Source of the DNA: an uncultured Bacteroides sp.
GTDB lineage: Bacteria; Bacteroidota; Bacteroidia; Bacteroidales; Bacteroidaceae
Direction: 5' to 3'
Assembly (NCBI GenBank): GCA_900553185.1
Contig: USCT01000025.1
Coordinates: 1 to 30,436 of the forward strand
Length of the DNA stretch: 30,436 nucleotides
The notes under the pieces were generated by a model that was given only the letters and a program-made list of their open reading frames with translations, made no database searches and had not been told where the DNA came from. Within the stretch, counting starts at the first letter, position 1, and every line of letters begins with the position of its first letter. Shown in pieces: positions 16,381-24,327 of the stretch. A program made the translations under genes and the position numbers.

Positions 16381-18180
16381 TTATTCCTGAAGGATGATAC
16401 CCATCTTTTTCATCAGGAAGCAGGCGTTCATATTTTGGGCGATTCCTTCGCGCAGACGGTATGAGAAAGTCAGTTCGTCGCCGGTGATGTCGGCTTCGAA
16501 GCAGTAGTTGCGGATTTCATCGGGGAACTGTTCGATGAGTTTCCCCAGCAACAAGTCGTGAGTGGCTATGATACCGTTGGCTTTCAGCTGCATGAACTGC
16601 CGGATGAGGTCGAACGAACCTTTCTGCTTGTCCATGGAATTGGTACCTTTCAGAATTTCGTCCAGAATGATGAACAGTTCTTCTCCTTCGTTCAGCAGGT
16701 CGATGATGTGTTTCAGTCGTTTCAGCTCGGCAAAGAAATAAGATTCGTTGTCAGAAAGTGAGTCGGAAGTGCGCAAGCTGGTGATCAGCCGGCTGGGATA
16801 AAGAGTCAGCGAACTGCAGCAGACCGGTGCTCCGATGCAGGCCAGCAGATAATTTACGCCGATAGTACGCAGGTACGTACTTTTTCCGGCCATGTTGGCT
16901 CCGGTGATAATCAGAAAGAACGGACGGGAAGGGATGTATGCATCGTTTTTTACGCATTGTGATTCGGGCATCAGCGGGTGTCCCATGTCCTGAGCCAGAA
17001 AGCAGAAGGGAGTATCGGTCAGGCGAGGGTAGGTATACTGCGGGTGGTTATAGGCGAACGTGCCGAGTGAGCAGAGTGCATCGTAAGTGCCGATAGCCTC
17101 CATCCAGCCCATGATGTACTTTCCGTAGCGGCTTTTCCACCGTTCTATCCGGACAATTTCCTGTAGCTGGAAGAACATCAGTCCTTCAAGGATGACGTAC
17201 AGAAACTGGTTGTTCCTCAAGTCCAGCCGGTCCAGTTCCTTCGACAGTTCGTTCAGTGCTTCAGTAGGAGCCTTGCCGTTGATGTAGAGACTGCGGGTGA
17301 GTGCCTGCAGGCCGGGAGCTTCCCAAGGCTCCGCTTCGGCTTGTGCCAGCAGACGGGCATAGCCTTTGAGGGTATGCAACTGGCTGCCGTATGTCTCCTG
17401 TATCTGTGTAGCCCGTTTGATGAAACCGAAACTGATGATGAGACAACCCATGAACGTCAGTCCGAACCACTGGAACGAGAAGATTCCCGAAAGTCCTCCC
17501 AATAGGGTCAGTGCATTCAGCAGCGGTACAGCCCAAAGAGCTGTCTTTACCCACGTGCGGTGCAGGTATCTGACTGGCGTGTCACACCATTGGCGGAGCA
17601 TTTCACGGTCTGTATCATTTCCCTGGTTGACCAGTCCGGTGGTCCGGAACCGTTCCCGGAAGTCGGGTCGTTTGCTGAGGTCTGTTATACATTGTTGCCG
17701 GTCTTCGATGGCGTTTTTGTCGGTCAGGTGTCGCTGAAACCAGGCAGCCAGCCTGTGTTTGCCAAAACAGGTGCACGTACGGTTCAGAGACTGAAACAAG
17801 GATCGTTCGCCAAATAGATCCAGGTCGTACGAATATTCGTGTGACGGATTGACGCATTCTTTGCTTCCGTCGAACGCGCTGTAGTTCCCTTGCAAAGCTT
17901 GCAGTTCTTCCTGATAGATGCGTATCTCGGTTTCAGTCCAGGTCTTTTCCCAAAACAACCGGTTATGTACTTTTACCAGGACCAGGAAAGGGATGAATGT
18001 GCAGCCGAGTGTCAGGGCAAGCAGCCATCCGGCGGCATGAAAAAAATAGATAAGGGCAGCGATTCCTGCTGCGAAAAGCAGTACACGCAGCATGCTGATG
18101 CGCCAGATACGCTGCTTGAGATGATTCAGTCGTCGTTCGGCTTCAGTAAGCAGCCGTGCATAACGTTCGGATGGGTTCAT
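16381..18180 (-). CDS. Membrane-anchored MutS-like ATPase
   Basis: This is a 599-residue protein with the MutS-family ABC-type ATPase at the C-terminus. Walker A is GANMAGKST (about 424-432), followed by a Ser-rich signature region with SDSLSDNESYFFAEL, and Walker B LFIILDE (about 498-504). The middle (about 110-400) resembles the MutS core and lever helices, but there is no mismatch-recognition domain. The N-terminus has two closely spaced hydrophobic segments (about 29-47 and 49-68), which would anchor the protein to the inner membrane; further hydrophobic stretches occur near 215-250. Related Bacteroidetes proteins are simply called MutS-family or DNA mismatch repair proteins. Function is unknown, and ordinary mismatch repair is unlikely. 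Confidence 0.85.
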   Translation of the reverse strand: MNPSERYARLLTEAERRLNHLKQRIWRISMLRVLLFAAGIAALIYFFHAAGWLLALTLGCTFIPFLVLVKVHNRLFWEKTWTETEIRIYQEELQALQGNYSAFDGSKECVNPSHEYSYDLDLFGERSLFQSLNRTCTCFGKHRLAAWFQRHLTDKNAIEDRQQCITDLSKRPDFRERFRTTGLVNQGNDTDREMLRQWCDTPVRYLHRTWVKTALWAVPLLNALTLLGGLSGIFSFQWFGLTFMGCLIISFGFIKRATQIQETYGSQLHTLKGYARLLAQAEAEPWEAPGLQALTRSLYINGKAPTEALNELSKELDRLDLRNNQFLYVILEGLMFFQLQEIVRIERWKSRYGKYIMGWMEAIGTYDALCSLGTFAYNHPQYTYPRLTDTPFCFLAQDMGHPLMPESQCVKNDAYIPSRPFFLIITGANMAGKSTYLRTIGVNYLLACIGAPVCCSSLTLYPSRLITSLRTSDSLSDNESYFFAELKRLKHIIDLLNEGEELFIILDEILKGTNSMDKQKGSFDLIRQFMQLKANGIIATHDLLLGKLIEQFPDEIRNYCFEADITGDELTFSYRLREGIAQNMNACFLMKKMGIILQE

Positions 18181-18209
18181 AGTCGTGTTATTTTTAGAGG
18201 TTTGAGGTG

Positions 18210-18217
18210 CAAATATA
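18210..18217 (-). promoter_or_regulatory. -7 promoter element of the MutS-like gene
   Basis: On the minus strand TATATTTG matches TAnnTTTG, 29 bp before the MutS-like start codon. No clear -33 TTTG is seen. Confidence 0.55.
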
Positions 18218-18293
18218 CGCAGAAAACCTTATCATACGCTGGTCTGTAAGGCCTTTGGAGAGAAGCATAACTCTTTTTAGCATTCTCTTTCTG

Positions 18294-18425
18294 AAAACGA
18301 ACGGACATTTTGAGTCGTTCGTGAGTTCGTTTGATGTAAAATATCCGTTTGTTTGAAGTAACTTGTCCGTTCGTTTTTTGAATGAAACTTTCGTTTGTTT
18401 CGGGTCAATGTATACGGCTCGTTTG
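18294..18425. repeat. Inverted repeat and CGTTyGTTT-like words in the intergenic region
   Basis: The 382-bp gap between the MutS-like gene and metY holds no convincing gene. A perfect 14-bp inverted repeat (AAAACGAACGGACA at 18294-18307, its complement at 18364-18377) has a 56-bp spacer. Related CGTT words begin at 18316, 18328, 18346, 18368, 18392 and 18420, several in the form CGTTTGTTT or CGTTCGTTT. Spacing is irregular. It may be a binding region, an RNA structure or the remnant of a repeat. The rest of the gap (18426-18500) is purine-rich, without recognisable content. Confidence 0.5.
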
Positions 18426-18508
18426 CAGAAATAGGAGACCGGAGTGAAATTGCTTCTCAGGAGACGGGGAATGTAAGGTAAAAAGGAAGATGAAGACAGA
18501 ATATAAAA

Positions 18509-18540
18509 GAAGCTGTTTCACAATTGCGTGAAACAGCTTC
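18509..18540 (-). terminator. Terminator of metY
   Basis: A 12-bp perfect stem (GAAGCTGTTTCA with TGAAACAGCTTC) with an 8-base loop is followed on the minus strand by TTTTATATT, 22 bp after the metY stop. Confidence 0.88.
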
Positions 18541-18562
18541 CGGTATGTATGGACTAATGTGT

Positions 18563-19846
18563 TTAGATTTGTTGCATGGCCTGTTCGAGGTCGGCGATGA
18601 TGTCGTTTACATTTTCGATACCTACTGACAGACGGATCAGGTCAGGAGCCACACCGGCTTCTATCAGCTGTTCGTCGGTCAGCTGGCGGTGTGTATGGCT
18701 GGCTGGATGAAGCACGCAGGTACGGGCATCGGCTACGTGAGTTACGATGCAGGCAAGCTTCAGGCTGTCCATGAACTTGATGGCTTCGTCTCGGCTGCCT
18801 TTCAGACCGAAGGCGATGACACCGCAGGAACCGTTCGGCATGTATTTCTGGGCCAGTTCATAGTATTTGTTACTTTTCAGTCCGCAATAATTCACCCATT
18901 TCACTTTCGGATTGGCTTCCAGCCATTCGGCTACCTTTTGGGCATTCTCGCAGTGGCGCGGTACACGCAGATGCAGTGTTTCCAGTCCCAGATTCAGCAG
19001 GAAGGCGTTTTCGGGCGACTGGATTGAGCCGAGGTCACGCATCAGTTGGGCTGTTGCCTTGGTCATGTAAGCCATTTTGCCGAAAGCCTTTGTATAAGTC
19101 AGTCCGTGATAGGATTCATCCGGCTGGGTAAGTCCCGGGAATTTGTCGGCGTGAGCTTCCCAGTCGAAGTTTCCGCTGTCTACGATGGCACCTCCCACGC
19201 ACGTAGCGTGTCCGTCCATGTATTTGGTGGTAGAATGAGTCACGATGTCGGCTCCCCATTCAAACGGACGGCAGTTGATCGGAGTAGCGAAGGTATTGTC
19301 TACAATCAAGGGCACTCCATGCTTGTGCGCAATGTGTGCGAATTTCTCGATGTCAAGTACATTGATGCTCGGATTGGAGATTGTTTCGCCGAACAGGCAT
19401 TTGGTGTTCGGGCGGAAAGCCTTGTCGATTTCTTCTTCGGGAGCGTCAGCGTCTACAAACGTGCATTCGATACCCAGTTTTTTCATGGTTACGGCAAACA
19501 GGTTGAATGTACCTCCGTAAATGGTGGATGAGCAGACGAAATGGTCGCCGGCTTCACAGATGTTGAATACGGCATAGAAGTTGGCAGCCTGTCCTGATGA
19601 GGTCAGCATGGCGCCTACGCCTCCTTCCAATGCAGCTATCTTGGAAGCTACGGCGTCGTTGGTCGGGTTCTGCAGACGGGTATAGAAATAACCGCTTTCT
19701 TCCAGGTCGAACAGACGAGCCATCTGTTCGCTGGTATCGTATTTAAAGGTAGTACTTTGATAGATAGGCAACACACGTGGTTCGCCTTTTTTAGGAGTCC
19801 ATCCTGCCTGGACGCAGAGTGTCTCTTTGCTGAATTTATTTTCCAT
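18563..19846 (-). CDS. metY: O-acetylhomoserine aminocarboxypropyltransferase / sulfhydrylase
   Basis: This cytoplasmic PLP enzyme of the Cys/Met metabolism family makes homocysteine (or methionine) from O-acetylhomoserine and sulfide (or methanethiol). Its 427 residues fit MetY rather than the shorter cystathionine synthases of about 380-400. The PLP lysine is K208 in HSTTKYMDGHA. Other marks are SSGQAANF, YGGTFNLF, GETISNPS, and IVDNTFATP before the lysine. The protein begins MENKFSKETLCVQAGW, normal for the family. It is a single-gene unit with a promoter box at 19885-19892 and a terminator at 18509-18540. I see no SAM riboswitch in the short leader. Confidence 0.95.
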   Translation of the reverse strand: MENKFSKETLCVQAGWTPKKGEPRVLPIYQSTTFKYDTSEQMARLFDLEESGYFYTRLQNPTNDAVASKIAALEGGVGAMLTSSGQAANFYAVFNICEAGDHFVCSSTIYGGTFNLFAVTMKKLGIECTFVDADAPEEEIDKAFRPNTKCLFGETISNPSINVLDIEKFAHIAHKHGVPLIVDNTFATPINCRPFEWGADIVTHSTTKYMDGHATCVGGAIVDSGNFDWEAHADKFPGLTQPDESYHGLTYTKAFGKMAYMTKATAQLMRDLGSIQSPENAFLLNLGLETLHLRVPRHCENAQKVAEWLEANPKVKWVNYCGLKSNKYYELAQKYMPNGSCGVIAFGLKGSRDEAIKFMDSLKLACIVTHVADARTCVLHPASHTHRQLTDEQLIEAGVAPDLIRLSVGIENVNDIIADLEQAMQQI

Positions 19847-19884
19847 TCTATCTGATTTTTTAAGAGTTTGTCATTAATTAGGGG

Positions 19885-19892
19885 CAAATGTA
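19885..19892 (-). promoter_or_regulatory. -7 promoter element of metY
   Basis: On the minus strand TACATTTG matches TAnnTTTG, 38 bp before the metY start codon. It lies 43 bp from the opposing -7 box of the thioesterase gene. Confidence 0.55.
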
Positions 19893-19935
19893 AGAAATAT
19901 TCCAGCATTTTTTAGTTATTTTATTCAAAAAGAAT

Positions 19936-19943
19936 TATTTTTG
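19936..19943 (+). promoter_or_regulatory. -7 promoter element of the thioesterase gene
   Basis: TATTTTTG matches TAnnTTTG, 24 bp before the thioesterase ATG. Its upstream part overlaps the divergent metY promoter region. Confidence 0.5.
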
Positions 19944-19967
19944 AAATTCTAACTAATGAGATAAGCT

Positions 19968-20417
19968 ATGGCAGATGAATTGAAATTCAGGCATGAGTTG
20001 CCGGTACAGATCCGTTTCAGTGACGTAGACCTATACGGTCACATGAATAATTCGTCATACTTTTCACTGTATGACCTGGCGAAGACTTCGTATATACGTG
20101 ATGTTTTTGGGAATAAGGAGTGGCATAAGATGGGAATTGTAATTGCGAATATCAATGCAGATTTTCTGGCTCCGGTATTCTTTTCGGATGAGTTGGTAAT
20201 CAAGACGACCGTAACCCACTTGGGGCACAAGAGCTTTACGCTGTTTCAGCAGGCTGTAAACAAGGCGAGCGGCGTGCTGAAATGTCAGTGCCGTACCGTG
20301 ATGGTAGGTTATGATATCATGACCAAGGAGCCGGTGAACTTGCCTTTGGAATTTAAGAACATGATCTGTGAATACGAGGGAAAATCGCTCGAGGAATTAT
20401 CGGAACCGCTTGTGTAG
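19968..20417 (+). CDS. Hotdog-fold acyl-CoA thioesterase
   Basis: This 149-residue protein of the 4-hydroxybenzoyl-CoA thioesterase/YbgC class should hydrolyse acyl-CoA or acyl-ACP thioesters. The active-site region RFSDVDLYGHMNNSSYF is clear, with D21 as the likely catalytic acid and the GHMNN motif after it, followed by the long hotdog helix. The substrate is unknown. The protein is soluble, with no signal peptide. It is a single-gene unit that diverges from metY and ends at a hairpin shared with the alcohol dehydrogenase gene. Confidence 0.88.
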   Translation: MADELKFRHELPVQIRFSDVDLYGHMNNSSYFSLYDLAKTSYIRDVFGNKEWHKMGIVIANINADFLAPVFFSDELVIKTTVTHLGHKSFTLFQQAVNKASGVLKCQCRTVMVGYDIMTKEPVNLPLEFKNMICEYEGKSLEELSEPLV

Positions 20418-20438
20418 AGATGAGAAGATAAAAAAGAT

Positions 20439-20479
20439 AGCCCCTGTAGCATGAGCTTTTCTGTCTTGCTGCAGGGGCT
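20439..20479. terminator. Terminator between the thioesterase and alcohol dehydrogenase genes
   Basis: A 13-bp stem (AGCCCCTGTAGCA at 20439-20451 with TGCTGCAGGGGCT at 20467-20479) has one G-T type pair and a 15-base loop. The T run (ATCTTTTTTATC) is on the minus strand, so it works best for the dehydrogenase gene. Confidence 0.82.
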
Positions 20480-20494
20480 TGGTATGTTAAGGCA

Positions 20495-21667
20495 TTATTT
20501 GAAAGATTTCTGATAGATTTCCAGTACCTCGGGATCAGTCAGCGGACGGGGATCGAGAGTAAAGAGGGCTCCCATGGTTTCGCGTGCGTTCTGAACCATC
20601 TGAGGCAGTTCTTTTTCTTTTACGCCAAACTGGCTGAGCTGTAATCCGTATACGTCACATTCTTTCTGCATACGTACCAGCGCGTCGATGAAGTCGCTGG
20701 GGCGGTTGCTCTTTTGCTGAGTCATTATTTCTGCCATTTTCATGTAACGTTTCATGCAGTCGTTCCGGAATGTTTCGAAATAATTCTCACTGATGGCGAT
20801 CAGGCCTGCTCCGTGCGGCAGTTCCGGATGGAATGCGCTCATGGCATGTTCCATGGAATGTTCGGAAGTACAGCTGGAGGTAGATTCTACGAGTCCGGCC
20901 AATGTACTTGCCCACGCAACTTTGGCACGGGCTTTCAGGTTCTTTCCGTCTTTTACGGCTACAGGCAGGTATTTATAGAGCAGGCGGATGGCTTCGAGTG
21001 CGTACAGATCGCTGATAGGGGTCGCACAGTTGGCAATGAAGCCTTCGGCCGCATGGAAGAACGCGTCAAATCCCTGATATGCCGTCAAGTGTGGAGGGAT
21101 GGAAACCATCAGTTCCGGATCGATGATGGAAAGGGTAGGGAAGGTATACGTACTTCCGAATCCGATTTTTTCGTGTACGTCTTCGTTGGTAATTACCGTC
21201 CATGGATCGGCTTCAGTACCTGTGCCGGCTGTAGTAGGAATGGCCACGATAGGCAGTGCTTTTGTAACGGCGCGTCCTTTACCGCTTCCGGCCGGAATGT
21301 AATCCCAGTAATCACCGCTGTTGCAAGCCATAACGGCAATGGATTTGGCAGAATCGATACTGCTTCCTCCGCCTAGTCCGATGACAAAGTCGCAGCCACG
21401 TTCTCTACAGATAGCGGCAGCTTCCATTACGTGCCGTTTGGTAGGATTAGGGAGTATCTGGTCGTATACAATGGAGTCTACATCATTTTCGGTCAACAGA
21501 CTGGTTACTTTATCCAGGTATCCATATTTTCTCATGGAAGTTCCGCTAGAGATAACGATCATAGCTTTTTTACCAGGTAGCTTTTCGGTTGCCAACTTTT
21601 TAATCTCACCACATCCGAACAGAATTTTTGTCGGGATGTGCAAACTGAAAACTGGATTTGCGTTCAT
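20495..21667 (-). CDS. Iron-containing (group III) alcohol dehydrogenase
   Basis: This 390-residue NAD(P)-dependent oxidoreductase probably interconverts an alcohol and an aldehyde during fermentation. The N-terminal Rossmann-like half carries GLGGGSSIDSAKS (about 97-109), the nucleotide-binding signature, and IPTTAGTGTEAD. Likely metal ligands are D201 and H205 (DAFFH) and two histidines in the 270-285 stretch, H270 or H274 and H285 in PHGAG. The spacing of the last two is slightly longer than in FucO if H270 is used. It resembles butanol or lactaldehyde reductase-type enzymes; the substrate is not decided. It is a single-gene unit with a promoter box at 21698-21705. Confidence 0.9.
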   Translation of the reverse strand: MNANPVFSLHIPTKILFGCGEIKKLATEKLPGKKAMIVISSGTSMRKYGYLDKVTSLLTENDVDSIVYDQILPNPTKRHVMEAAAICRERGCDFVIGLGGGSSIDSAKSIAVMACNSGDYWDYIPAGSGKGRAVTKALPIVAIPTTAGTGTEADPWTVITNEDVHEKIGFGSTYTFPTLSIIDPELMVSIPPHLTAYQGFDAFFHAAEGFIANCATPISDLYALEAIRLLYKYLPVAVKDGKNLKARAKVAWASTLAGLVESTSSCTSEHSMEHAMSAFHPELPHGAGLIAISENYFETFRNDCMKRYMKMAEIMTQQKSNRPSDFIDALVRMQKECDVYGLQLSQFGVKEKELPQMVQNARETMGALFTLDPRPLTDPEVLEIYQKSFK

Positions 21668-21697
21668 AATATCTCTTTTTTTAAAGTTATGCTATTC

Positions 21698-21705
21698 CAA
21701 AGATA
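21698..21705 (-). promoter_or_regulatory. -7 promoter element of the alcohol dehydrogenase gene
   Basis: On the minus strand TATCTTTG matches TAnnTTTG, 30 bp before the start codon at 21667. No -33 TTTG is seen. The stretch 21706-21840 behind it holds no convincing gene. Confidence 0.55.
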
Positions 21706-21846
21706 GGGAATAAACGCTGATGCGACTACATGGAAGTGTTAATTTTTATAATAATCCCTCTTTTTTGGAGGAAATGTATGGAACTGACAGATTGTTGAGG
21801 CCTCCGAAGAGGAGTGATACGGTGTGTTTGCTGGGGATATAAAAAA

Positions 21847-21881
21847 GCCTTCCGGCTCTGCATGAAAGAGAGCCGGAAGGC
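21847..21881 (-). terminator. Terminator of pnp
   Basis: A perfect 13-bp stem (GCCTTCCGGCTCT with AGAGCCGGAAGGC) around a 9-base loop is followed on the minus strand by TTTTTTATATCC, 39 bp after the pnp stop. Confidence 0.92.
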
Positions 21882-21920
21882 CATTATGTAAAATCGGTAT
21901 TCGCTTATGGGCGATGTCGA

Positions 21921-24107
21921 TTATTTTTGTTCTTTATTCTGATGGGGCTTGCGGTCACGTTTCGGATGATTCTCACTGTTGCTGCTTCCTTCCGGTTTCG
22001 GGAGAAGTACTTTGTGAGACAGTTTGAACTTACCGGTTTTCGGATCGATGTCCATCAGCTTCACGTCAATTTCATCGCCTTCTTTCAGTCCGGCTTCTTC
22101 GATTGTTTCCAGACGTTTCCAGTCGATTTCTGAAATGTGAAGCAGACCATCCTTGCCTGGCAGGAATTCTACAAAGGCACCGTAAGGCATGATGGAACGT
22201 ACCTTACCTTTGTATACTTCACCTACTTCGGGCACAGCTACGATACCCTTGATCAGTCGTACGGCATCGTCGATGCATTTCTTGTTGGTACCGGCAATCT
22301 CGATACGTCCCACACCGTCTGTTTCTTCGATGGTGATGGTTGCACCGGTTTCTTCCTGCATACCCTGGATAATCTTTCCGCCCGGGCCGATGACAGCACC
22401 GATGAATTCTTTAGGAATAGTCATGGTTTCGATGCGTGGAGCATGCGGTTTCAGTTCGGCACGAGGTTCGGCGATGCATTCGGTTAGTTTGCCCAGAATG
22501 TATTCGCGTCCCTGCTTGGCCTGAAGCAAGGCTTTTTCCAGAATGTCGTATGTCAGTCCGTCGCATTTGATATCCATCTGAGTGGCTGTGATACCGTCGC
22601 GTGTACCTGTCACCTTAAAGTCCATATCTCCCAGGTGGTCTTCATCACCCAGAATATCAGACAATACAGCGTATTTATCTTCACCGGCATTTTTGATCAA
22701 TCCCATTGCAATACCTGATACCGGTTTCTTGATAGGTACACCAGCATCCATCAGAGCCAGTGTTCCGGCACATACGGTTGCCATTGAAGAAGAACCGTTT
22801 GATTCCAGAATATCGGATACTACGCGTACGCAGTATGGATAGTCTGCAGGAATCTGGCCTTTCAAGGCACGCCATGCCAAATGACCGTGACCGATTTCAC
22901 GACGGCCTACACCGCGTTGTGCCTTGGCTTCACCTGTTGAGAATGGAGGGAAGTTATAGTGGAGCAGGAAACGTTCCTTGTGCTGGTCGAGTACGTCGTC
23001 TACAATCTTTTCATCGAGTTTGGTTCCCAATGTAACTGTACTCAGCGACTGAGTCTCACCACGGGTAAAGATAGAAGAACCGTGAGGACCTGGCAGCGGA
23101 CTTACTTCGCACCAGATCGGACGGATTTCAGTGGTTGTACGACCGTCCAGACGTTTGCCTTCATCCAGGATGCAGCGGCGCATGGCTTCTTTTTCCACAT
23201 CGTGGTAATAGCGGTCAATCATAGCACCTTTTTCTTCGAGTTCTTCTTCTGTGAACTGTGCCTTGAATTCGTCACAGATGGCAGTGAAGGCATCTTCGCG
23301 TTCGTGCTTGTTCTTGTTGCCTGACTGAGCGATGGCGTATGCCTTGTCGTAGCAAGCGTCGTGTACAGCCTTGCGGAGGTCTTCGTCGTTTTCTTCGTGA
23401 CAGTATTCACGTTTCTGGGTAGAACCGACTTCTTCCATCAGTTCCATCTGTGCCTTACAGTGAACCTTGATGGCTTCGTGTGCGCATTTCATTGCTTCCA
23501 GCAGATCCTGCTCGCTCACTTCGTTCATTTCACCTTCTACCATCATGATGTTTTCGTAGGTAGCGGCTACCATCAGGTCCATGTCGGCGCGTTTCAGTTC
23601 TTCAAAGGTCGGATCGATTACGAATTTACCGTCGATACGTGCTACACGTACTTCAGAAATCGGTCCGCCGAACGGTATATCTGATACAGCCAAAGCTGCT
23701 GAAGCTGCCAAACCGGCCAGTGCATCAGGCATGTCTACGCCATCTGCAGAGAAAAGAATAATGTTTACATAAACTTCTGCATGGAAATTGTCCGGGAATA
23801 ACGGGCGTAATGCACGGTCAACCAGACGGCAGGTCAGAATTTCATAGTCAGAAGCTTTGCCTTCACGTTTGGTAAAGCCACCCGGAAAACGTCCGAATGC
23901 TGAATATTTTTCTTTGTACTCTACCTGTAAAGGCATAAAATCAGTACCGGGAACTGCATCTTTTGCTGCACAAACAGTAGCCAGCAACATGGTATTACCC
24001 ATGCGTAGCATTACAGCACCATCTGCCTGTTTTGCTAGCTTTCCCGTTTCGAGAGTGATGGTTCTTCCATCGCCTAGCTCGATCGTCTTAACAATAGGAT
24101 TGATCAT
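21921..24107 (-). CDS. pnp: Polyribonucleotide nucleotidyltransferase
   Basis: PNPase degrades RNA 3' to 5' by phosphorolysis and can add tails; it is a core RNA-decay enzyme. The 728 residues show two RNase PH domains (about 1-230 and 310-545), with an all-helical linker between them, then a KH domain (about 560-620, IGPGGKIIQGM) and an S1 domain (about 625-695, YKGKVRSIMPYGAFVEF and GLLHISEI). A short basic tail with RDRKPHQNKEQK ends the protein. The frame is open to 24158 upstream, but MINPIVKTIELGDGR at 24107 is the normal N-terminus, and a -7 box lies at 24146-24153 inside the extension. Confidence 0.97.
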   Translation of the reverse strand: MINPIVKTIELGDGRTITLETGKLAKQADGAVMLRMGNTMLLATVCAAKDAVPGTDFMPLQVEYKEKYSAFGRFPGGFTKREGKASDYEILTCRLVDRALRPLFPDNFHAEVYVNIILFSADGVDMPDALAGLAASAALAVSDIPFGGPISEVRVARIDGKFVIDPTFEELKRADMDLMVAATYENIMMVEGEMNEVSEQDLLEAMKCAHEAIKVHCKAQMELMEEVGSTQKREYCHEENDEDLRKAVHDACYDKAYAIAQSGNKNKHEREDAFTAICDEFKAQFTEEELEEKGAMIDRYYHDVEKEAMRRCILDEGKRLDGRTTTEIRPIWCEVSPLPGPHGSSIFTRGETQSLSTVTLGTKLDEKIVDDVLDQHKERFLLHYNFPPFSTGEAKAQRGVGRREIGHGHLAWRALKGQIPADYPYCVRVVSDILESNGSSSMATVCAGTLALMDAGVPIKKPVSGIAMGLIKNAGEDKYAVLSDILGDEDHLGDMDFKVTGTRDGITATQMDIKCDGLTYDILEKALLQAKQGREYILGKLTECIAEPRAELKPHAPRIETMTIPKEFIGAVIGPGGKIIQGMQEETGATITIEETDGVGRIEIAGTNKKCIDDAVRLIKGIVAVPEVGEVYKGKVRSIMPYGAFVEFLPGKDGLLHISEIDWKRLETIEEAGLKEGDEIDVKLMDIDPKTGKFKLSHKVLLPKPEGSSNSENHPKRDRKPHQNKEQK

Positions 24108-24145
24108 AAAAAGTGTTTTAATATTGTTTTCTTCAAAAATACGTG

Positions 24146-24153
24146 CAAAGATA
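24146..24153 (-). promoter_or_regulatory. -7 promoter element of pnp
   Basis: On the minus strand TATCTTTG matches TAnnTTTG, 38 bp before the pnp ATG. A second match, TATTTTTG, lies at 24134-24141, so two start sites are possible. Confidence 0.5.
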
Positions 24154-24246
24154 GACAATTTCTTCTACTAACGAGGTGGAAATGAGATAAAACTTTTCAG
24201 ACGAGTTGTTTTTTACCGGTTATTTGTCAAGAAGATGTGTAAAAAC

Positions 24247-24276
24247 TTTGTTAAACCGTGAAAAGGCGTATCTTTG
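24247..24276 (+). promoter_or_regulatory. Full promoter of the TlpA-like lipoprotein gene
   Basis: TTTG at 24247-24250 and TATCTTTG at 24269-24276 are separated by 18 bp, a near-ideal Bacteroides promoter. The predicted RNA begins near 24283, which excludes the in-frame ATG at 24274 and fits the ATG at 24328. Confidence 0.8.
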
Positions 24277-24327
24277 CAACTCGAATTTTGGAACAAACGA
24301 CGAATGTCGTTAAACGATTTGTTTACA

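Noticed and set aside
18294..18425. CRISPR-like array of CGTTTGTTT words
   Set aside because: Repeat units are too short, spacings vary from about 12 to 28 bp, and no cas genes are present.
18382..18447. Small open frame of 21 residues in the gap between the MutS-like gene and metY
   Set aside because: There is no ribosome site or family feature, and it lies across the CGTTTGTTT words, so it is probably chance.
20714..21376. Long open frame (220 codons) antisense to the alcohol dehydrogenase
   Set aside because: It is fully covered by the dehydrogenase gene, whose motifs and promoter are clear; the translation resembles no protein family I know.
21774..21842. Small open frame of 22 residues preceded by GGAGG in the gap between the dehydrogenase gene and pnp
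   Set aside because: The GGAGG is only 2 bp from this ATG, no promoter box precedes it, and it ends against the pnp terminator. There is no support beyond the GGAGG.
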